10,084 bases of DNA, taken from NCBI GenBank assembly GCA_020050375.1, contig JAGVKR010000001.1, positions 1 to 10,084 on the forward strand, read 5' to 3'. The position numbers were made by a program, and so were the translations under genes. This DNA is from Planctomycetales bacterium. Its GTDB lineage: Bacteria; Planctomycetota; Planctomycetia; Planctomycetales; Planctomycetaceae. Of this stretch, positions 7,701 to 10,084 are shown piece after piece; the first letter of the stretch is position 1, and every line of letters starts with the position of its first letter. The notes beneath the pieces were generated by a model. The model was not told where the DNA came from. It was given only the letters and a program-made list of their open reading frames with translations, and ran no database searches.

Positions 7701-7854
7701 CCTGATTCACTTCGGCGCCAACGTGGATGCGACCCGCAACAACTACGGGTTCGGGCTTTCGGTCGAGCCGCGGTTTGCGCCGCGGGCCGGCAATTTCGGT
7801 CAGGGCGGATACGGCACGCAACTCGGTTCGCTCCTGCCGCCGCCCGGCAGGTAG
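4753..7854 (+). CDS. lptD: LptD/OstA-like outer-membrane assembly protein
   Basis: A 1033-residue protein with an N-terminal hydrophobic signal (about residues 14-32), a periplasmic part and a long C-terminal region of alternating aromatic/polar strands typical of an outer-membrane beta-barrel. Two OstA/LptA-like beta-fold segments can be read, about 49-136 and 226-326 (…VVVLKGGVNVLIDG…, …YLEGHIIIRQGTNELQASQAFYD…). The diagnostic stretch FYVEDVPLFYFPYLSVP near residue 415 matches the LptD junction between periplasmic domain and barrel. In proteobacteria LptD, with LptE, inserts LPS into the outer leaflet; the same role here is inferred. All cysteines lie before residue 100, so the disulfides of the E. 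coli protein are absent. The protein is longer than E. coli LptD (about 780 residues). ATG 4753 is preferred over an in-frame TTG at 4726 because the signal peptide follows directly; neither has a strong ribosome site. It is followed by dgkA after 76 bases. Confidence 0.8.
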   Translation: MPVPGKQTQLRWPHVLACCAATLLVGISCAHSLVRGETQAAAESSREAVTIRATFAQTWQQDGEVVHLLRGECQIAQGETTIRSERAVVWRIADPSGAAGRERIIVYLEEGVRVDEPGSTLSERTLLLNLKTESGTTLQVARPTNGQPAGQDPTYQRATARRAQTKKGAIRRTQYAPEGSDAGPELRSVQLTPPEGGMRRVQIYSRTGGKWDSESFPSPDTTPAEQVVVLKGGVNVLIDGIDKQGGGQPVGPIDLSADRIVIWTDPTSGGNLDGGGGIEQASDLPLQMYLEGHIIIRQGTNELQASQAFYDVREKRALLLNAELRAKIAKAPAGVRVRAQQLRMIAEDTYQAQQAWITTSDFGKPGYRLQASDIFIEPRYENPYSRSGEPRFNDETGELDPETTLWATTLNNTFYVEDVPLFYFPYLSVPAEDPNIPLRNVNVQNDRIFGVQLRTTWDMFKLLGWDTPDGGRWDLNADYLSKRGPKVGFAGSYRGQERFGLDGPYKGNGYVSFIYDTGHDNLGNDRLNLIPAQEARGGLLVRDRQSFTNGITWSGEAAFLSDRNWLEEYRQVEFDNGKDYETLGYLKQQQGNWAWSALVRPRLYDYYNETAWLPRGDLFVLGQPLFGSWLTWSSHTYAGLANQAIAKPPTDPADKWSVLPFEANASGLAAATRHEVDMPFQLGPVNFVPYALGEAAYWSDTATPIGPLVDASIDQGSLGRLWGSGGLRGSVELSKIFYDVQSDTFNLNGLAHKMVFDADYSYSRSTQSLNDVVPQFNEIDDNAQEQFRRRLYFNTFNQNVPATFEPRFFALRSGVAQNVTAPYNEIVDDFQVLRLGWRHRLQTKVGPANAQRIKNWMTLDLETSYFPDKNRDNFGEAFGLYSARYNWYVGDRTTVTAGTLFDTFDNNETLWNVGLISQRTARGSMYVGLRNIEGGPLLTRILTASYSYLMSPKWLSTASTAYDLGENQNRGQSVTLTRIGSDFLIHFGANVDATRNNYGFGLSVEPRFAPRAGNFGQGGYGTQLGSLLPPPGR

Positions 7855-7919
7855 CGTCGCCTTCAACGGAAACGGGCGAAAGGCATTCATCGGGGACGCA
7901 GTTCGCAGTCAGTTCGCAC

Positions 7920-7924
7920 AAGGA
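7920..7924 (+). promoter_or_regulatory. Ribosome binding site of the DgkA-family gene
   Basis: AAGGA lies six bases before ATG 7931 and supports that start. An earlier ATG at 7925, partly overlapping the site, is in another frame and opens an Arg-rich translation with no family match. This is one of only two convincing Shine-Dalgarno sites in the window. Confidence 0.6.
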
Positions 7925-7930
7925 TGACCC

Positions 7931-8362
7931 ATGTCGATCCAAAATCACTCCCCCGCCGCCGAAGAGTGTCTCGACGCCGACGATCGCCCGCACCGCCGTC
8001 GTCCCGCCTGGCGTCAAAGGCTCGTCACCGCGGAGCGAGGTCTCGTGGGGGGCGTTCGCAGCGACAGCGTCTTCTTCGTGCATTTCTTCGGGATCAGCCT
8101 GGTCCTCGCGGCGGCACTCGTGCTGGGGGTCGGCTCGATGCAGTGGATCGCGATCGCCGCCTGCCTGACGCTCGTGCTGACGGCGGAAATGTTCAACCAG
8201 GCGCTCAAATCGCTGGCCCAACCCGACGACCGTCCCTGCGGCCCGGCGGCGAAACGGGCGATCGCGATGGGGACCGCCGCCGTCATGGTCGCCTGCACCG
8301 GCTCGACGCTGGTGATGACGCTGGTCTTCTGGCAGCGGCTGCAGGAAATCCTGGAAATGTAG
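7931..8362 (+). CDS. DgkA-family (diacylglycerol/undecaprenol kinase) homologue, active site degenerate
   Basis: A 143-residue protein with a charged N-terminal tail (about 1-35) and three hydrophobic segments, the architecture of small DgkA-type membrane kinases. LTAEMFNQALKSLA (80-95) aligns with the family signature VEILNSAIEAV, and RAIAMGTAAVMVA aligns with RAKDMGSAAVLIA. DgkA phosphorylates diacylglycerol (undecaprenol in Gram-positives) with ATP at the inner membrane. In this alignment the catalytic-base Glu69 and Asn72 of E. coli are kept as E86 and N89. Glu76 becomes K93, Lys94 becomes I111, Asp95 becomes A112 and Glu28 becomes D45. The family assignment is good; kinase activity is doubtful. 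The gene follows the lptD-like gene by 76 bases, so co-transcription from the 4588 promoter is likely. It ends 13 bases before the convergent ATP-grasp gene. E. coli numbering is from memory. Confidence 0.75.
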   Translation: MSIQNHSPAAEECLDADDRPHRRRPAWRQRLVTAERGLVGGVRSDSVFFVHFFGISLVLAAALVLGVGSMQWIAIAACLTLVLTAEMFNQALKSLAQPDDRPCGPAAKRAIAMGTAAVMVACTGSTLVMTLVFWQRLQEILEM

Positions 8363-8375
8363 CCGGAAAGCGGCA

Positions 8376-9686
8376 TCAATGGGGATTCGTCCGCGTTCGG
8401 CCGCGGGAAGGCTCGATCGTCGCGCAGAACCTGTCCTGAAACGTGCGAGCCCGTTCCAGCAGCGTCGCAAGGCACGCCTCGTTGGTCTGCTCTTCAGCGA
8501 ACAGCGTGCAGACAGGAGTTCCGACGGGGATGCGTTGACCGGGATTCGGCAAGTCGGCGACAAGGGGAAGGCGACGGGCGCAGGGATCGGTCAGCAGACT
8601 CGTGGCGTCCGCGGCGATCAGATCGCGGTCTGCAAAGAGAACGAGTTTGGCGAGGACGCGGGTGCGGGTGGCGAGGCGGTCGTGTGAGGCAGTCTGCTTC
8701 GAAATGGTTTGCGCGCCGGCGATGTCGAGTGACGTTCGTCCCCCCCACCCCGGCCCCCCCGCAAGGGGGGGAGGGGGATGAGACGAGTGGCGCGCTCGAG
8801 GGGGTGATAACTCAGGCTCGCTCCATGATGTGCACGCCGCGACGTGCCGGGCTACGAGCGACGTCGGAAATTGATAATCGAGCAGCTCCATCGCGGCCGT
8901 ATAGCGCGGGTTGACTTCGGTCAGCCAGGGAACGTCTCCCTCGACGATGAAATCGCAGCCGAAGAGCCCACCGAGGCCGGCGGCGGCGGCGAGTCGTTCC
9001 CCGATGTGCCGCATCAAGTCGACAATGCCTGTCGGAAGCGACACGGGGACGACCGAACCGCACCACGCGAACGGGGGGGCGGAGATCCCTCGCAGTCCGA
9101 TCAGTTGCCGTGTGACGCCGAGCATTTCCGTCTGTACCTGTTTCGATCGATCGACGCGCGTGACGAACAGGCCTGAAAACGAATCGCCCGTGGAGTACCG
9201 CTGGAAATACGCAGCTTCGTTCCTGACCGGGCTCGTCGCGTTCCAGACACCGATTCCGCGCCCACCAGCTCCACGGAGAGGTTTTCGCAGCCAATTTCCG
9301 TCGCGCGGGGGTGTCGTCTGACCGGCGGGCCAAATTTCCAGGTGGGGCAGCCCCGCGGCCTTCAGGGTTGCTGCCAGCCACCACGGATCGCGGATTCGTT
9401 TGAGCACGTCGCGACTGTTCCCCAGCAGCGGACGCGATTCGGCAAGTCGGGCGACGATCGCGGGGTGGTTCTCGAGTCCCCCGGTGTACATCCAGGGACA
9501 CAGCGGGAGCCGCGCGACGACCGCGGGCAAACCGGCCGGATAATCGTCGACGGTTGCCACTTCGGCCACCGACCGCAGATCGGCATCCCCGAACAGATCG
9601 ACGCAAATCGGCCGCAGTCCTCCCCGAAGGGCGGAATGAGCCGCCGCGCGCGTGCTGGCGCCGATGATCAGCAGATCCGGTGGCAT
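8376..9686 (-). CDS. ATP-grasp carboligase-like protein next to fae (possible H4MPT-pathway role)
   Basis: A 436-residue soluble protein. The N-terminus [17 protein letters not shown], followed by [10 protein letters not shown], is the Rossmann-like pre-ATP-grasp domain of carbamoyl-phosphate-synthase/COG2232-like carboligases. [15 protein letters not shown] (132-146) supplies the ATP-binding Lys135 and Gly-rich loop. [26 protein letters not shown] (244-269) supplies the Mg-binding acidic residues and Asn259. A C-terminal domain (about 345-420) contains [20 protein letters not shown]. The ligated substrate is unknown. The gene is divergent from fae; I recall ATP-grasp ORFs among the conserved genes that travel with H4MPT-linked C1 genes in methylotrophs, so a cofactor-biosynthesis role is plausible but inferred. 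Start ATG 9686 is chosen because the domain begins immediately; the extension to 9812 would run through a terminator-like hairpin. Residues about 302-316 ([14 protein letters not shown]) are encoded by a G/C-tract repeat and look inserted in a linker. Confidence 0.8.
   Translation of the reverse strand: MPPDLLIIGASTRAAAHSALRGGLRPICVDLFGDADLRSVAEVATVDDYPAGLPAVVARLPLCPWMYTGGLENHPAIVARLAESRPLLGNSRDVLKRIRDPWWLAATLKAAGLPHLEIWPAGQTTPPRDGNWLRKPLRGAGGRGIGVWNATSPVRNEAAYFQRYSTGDSFSGLFVTRVDRSKQVQTEMLGVTRQLIGLRGISAPPFAWCGSVVPVSLPTGIVDLMRHIGERLAAAAGLGGLFGCDFIVEGDVPWLTEVNPRYTAAMELLDYQFPTSLVARHVAACTSWSEPELSPPRARHSSHPPPPLAGGPGWGGRTSLDIAGAQTISKQTASHDRLATRTRVLAKLVLFADRDLIAADATSLLTDPCARRLPLVADLPNPGQRIPVGTPVCTLFAEEQTNEACLATLLERARTFQDRFCATIEPSRGRTRTNPH
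8738..8777. repeat. Single G/C-tract repeat unit inside the ATP-grasp gene
   Basis: The plus strand reads a C run, ACCCC, GGC, then the perfect 7-bp stem CCCCCCC-GCAA-GGGGGGG (8754-8771), then A and five G. Unit order and bases match the left arm of the element at 3646 (C run, ACCCC, AGC, C-rich stem, GCGAAC loop region, G run, A, G run). This is one arm only. It lies in the linker between the ATP-grasp core and the C-terminal domain and does not interrupt the frame. Confidence 0.7.
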
Positions 9687-9712
9687 GCCTGGGAAGAGTT
9701 GTCGGGCACGGC

Positions 9713-9745
9713 AAAAAAATCGCCCCGAAACTGGCGAACGGGGCG
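9713..9745 (-). terminator. Terminator-like hairpin in the leader of the ATP-grasp gene
   Basis: On the minus strand CGCCCCG (9745-9739) pairs perfectly with CGGGGCG (9727-9721) around an 11-nt loop, and the 3' arm is followed by A and seven T (9720-9713). That is a textbook intrinsic terminator for leftward transcription. No leftward gene ends here; the next leftward start is ATG 9686, only 27 bases on. It therefore lies in the 5' leader of the ATP-grasp mRNA, if transcription starts in the divergent region, and could act as an attenuator. Confidence 0.6.
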
Positions 9746-9850
9746 GTGAATTGTTATCAAGGTCTGGCGGCGGGCATCGCGCCTTCGCCGATTCTGACGA
9801 ACATCCTGCCACTTACAAGTTTCGCACCCTGGAACGTCACAGAGCCTACA

Positions 9851-9855
9851 GGAGA
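9851..9855 (+). promoter_or_regulatory. Ribosome binding site of fae
   Basis: GGAGA lies seven bases before ATG 9863, a strong Shine-Dalgarno for this genome. A second in-frame ATG at 9869 would be spaced 13 bases away, so the first is the better start. I saw no convincing -35/-10 pair upstream in 9746-9850. Confidence 0.65.
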
Positions 9856-9862
9856 CAAGTCT

Positions 9863-10084
9863 ATGTCGATGTACATCGGAGAAGCGCTGGTCGGTGAGGG
9901 AAATGAAGTCGCGCATATCGACCTGTTGATCGGCGACAAGGCCGGGCCGGTTGGAGTGGCGTTCGCCAACGCCCTGGCCCGTCAGTCGGCCGGACACAGC
10001 AATCTTCTGGCCGTGCTGACCCCCAACCTCGCGGTCAAGCCCGCCACGGTTCTCATCACCAAGGTCACGATCAAGGGGGCGAAG
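9863..10084 (+). CDS. fae: Formaldehyde-activating enzyme (3' truncated by window end)
   Basis: The first 74 codons of Fae are present. Fae condenses formaldehyde with tetrahydromethanopterin to give methylene-H4MPT, the entry step of H4MPT-linked formaldehyde oxidation and detoxification in the cytoplasm. The visible part matches the family closely: [21 protein letters not shown], then [29 protein letters not shown]. His18 in EVAHID corresponds to the conserved active-site His (His17 in the Methylorubrum enzyme, numbering from memory). Full-length Fae is about 170 residues, so a little under half is seen and the C-terminal half lies beyond 10084. A good ribosome site precedes it. It is divergent from the ATP-grasp gene with 176 bases between the two start codons, a spacing that allows shared control. 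A Fae-like paralogue of other function is possible but less likely given the match. Confidence 0.93.
   Translation, partial: MSMYIGEALVGEGNEVAHIDLLIGDKAGPVGVAFANALARQSAGHSNLLAVLTPNLAVKPATVLITKVTIKGAK

Noticed and set aside
4717..7890. A 1057-codon open frame on the minus strand, antisense to nearly all of the lptD-like gene
   Set aside because: It is in exact codon register with the sense gene, so antisense stops could arise only from sense TTA, CTA or TCA codons, which are rare at this GC content. Its translation has no recognisable domain, and the sense frame has a clear LptD pattern. It is a shadow.
7899..7918. Two direct copies of CAGTTCGCA with an 11-base period before the DgkA-family start
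   Set aside because: There are only two short copies, in a region adjacent to the ribosome site. An 11-base helical period could suit an operator, but chance is as likely and there is no further support.
8362..8374. Small hairpin GCCG-GAAAG-CGGC between the convergent dgkA and ATP-grasp stops
   Set aside because: The stem is only 4 bp and there is no T tract on either strand, so it is too weak to call a terminator.
8754..8771. C7-GCAA-G7 stem read as an intrinsic terminator
   Set aside because: It lies within an intact coding frame, has no following T tract, and matches the dispersed G/C-tract repeat at 3646, so it is better explained as a repeat unit.
9687..9812. In-frame N-terminal extension of the ATP-grasp protein (42 residues)
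   Set aside because: It crosses the terminator-like hairpin and T7 run and adds no domain. The Rossmann-like strand begins right after the Met at 9686.

Overview
The window looks like a high-GC chromosome segment of a planctomycete. The grounds are: a bacterial formaldehyde-activating enzyme (Fae) of the tetrahydromethanopterin (H4MPT) C1 pathway at the right edge; an adjacent stand-alone ATP-grasp protein; an LptD-like outer-membrane assembly protein; mostly weak Shine-Dalgarno sites; and many short intergenic hairpin repeats of a kind I associate with planctomycete genomes. The phylum call is inference. No tRNA, rRNA, CRISPR array, transposase or phage gene is visible.

Layout from left to right. 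(1) 2-220 (+) is the 3' end of an unrecognised gene with a basic, low-complexity tail. (2) 221-386 is a convergent junction holding three hairpins. (3) 387-2702 (-) encodes an MMPL/RND-type membrane transporter. (4) 2703-2995 is a divergent intergenic region with two REP-like hairpins in opposite orientation and a small perfect inverted repeat. (5) 2996-4501 (+) encodes an ArnT/PMT-type (GT39-like) polytopic glycosyltransferase carrying a 90-nt in-frame G/C-tract element. (6) 4502-4752 holds a weak hairpin and a near-perfect sigma70-type promoter. (7) 4753-7854 (+) encodes LptD-like protein and 7931-8362 (+) a DgkA-family protein, probably one operon. (8) 8376-9686 (-) encodes the ATP-grasp protein, convergent with dgkA and divergent from fae. 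(9) 9687-9862 is the divergent control region, with a strong terminator-like hairpin inside the ATP-grasp leader. (10) fae starts at 9863 and runs off the right end.

Functional picture. The centre is a cell-envelope neighbourhood: lipid-linked sugar transfer, LPS-type outer-membrane assembly, a DgkA-family lipid kinase homologue and an RND-type exporter. The right end belongs to H4MPT-linked formaldehyde oxidation or detoxification. The most unusual signals are a palindromic G/C repeat family that has entered two protein-coding genes without breaking frame, a hairpin family with compensatory stem changes flanking the MMPL gene, a DgkA homologue lacking several catalytic residues, and a possible attenuator before the ATP-grasp gene.
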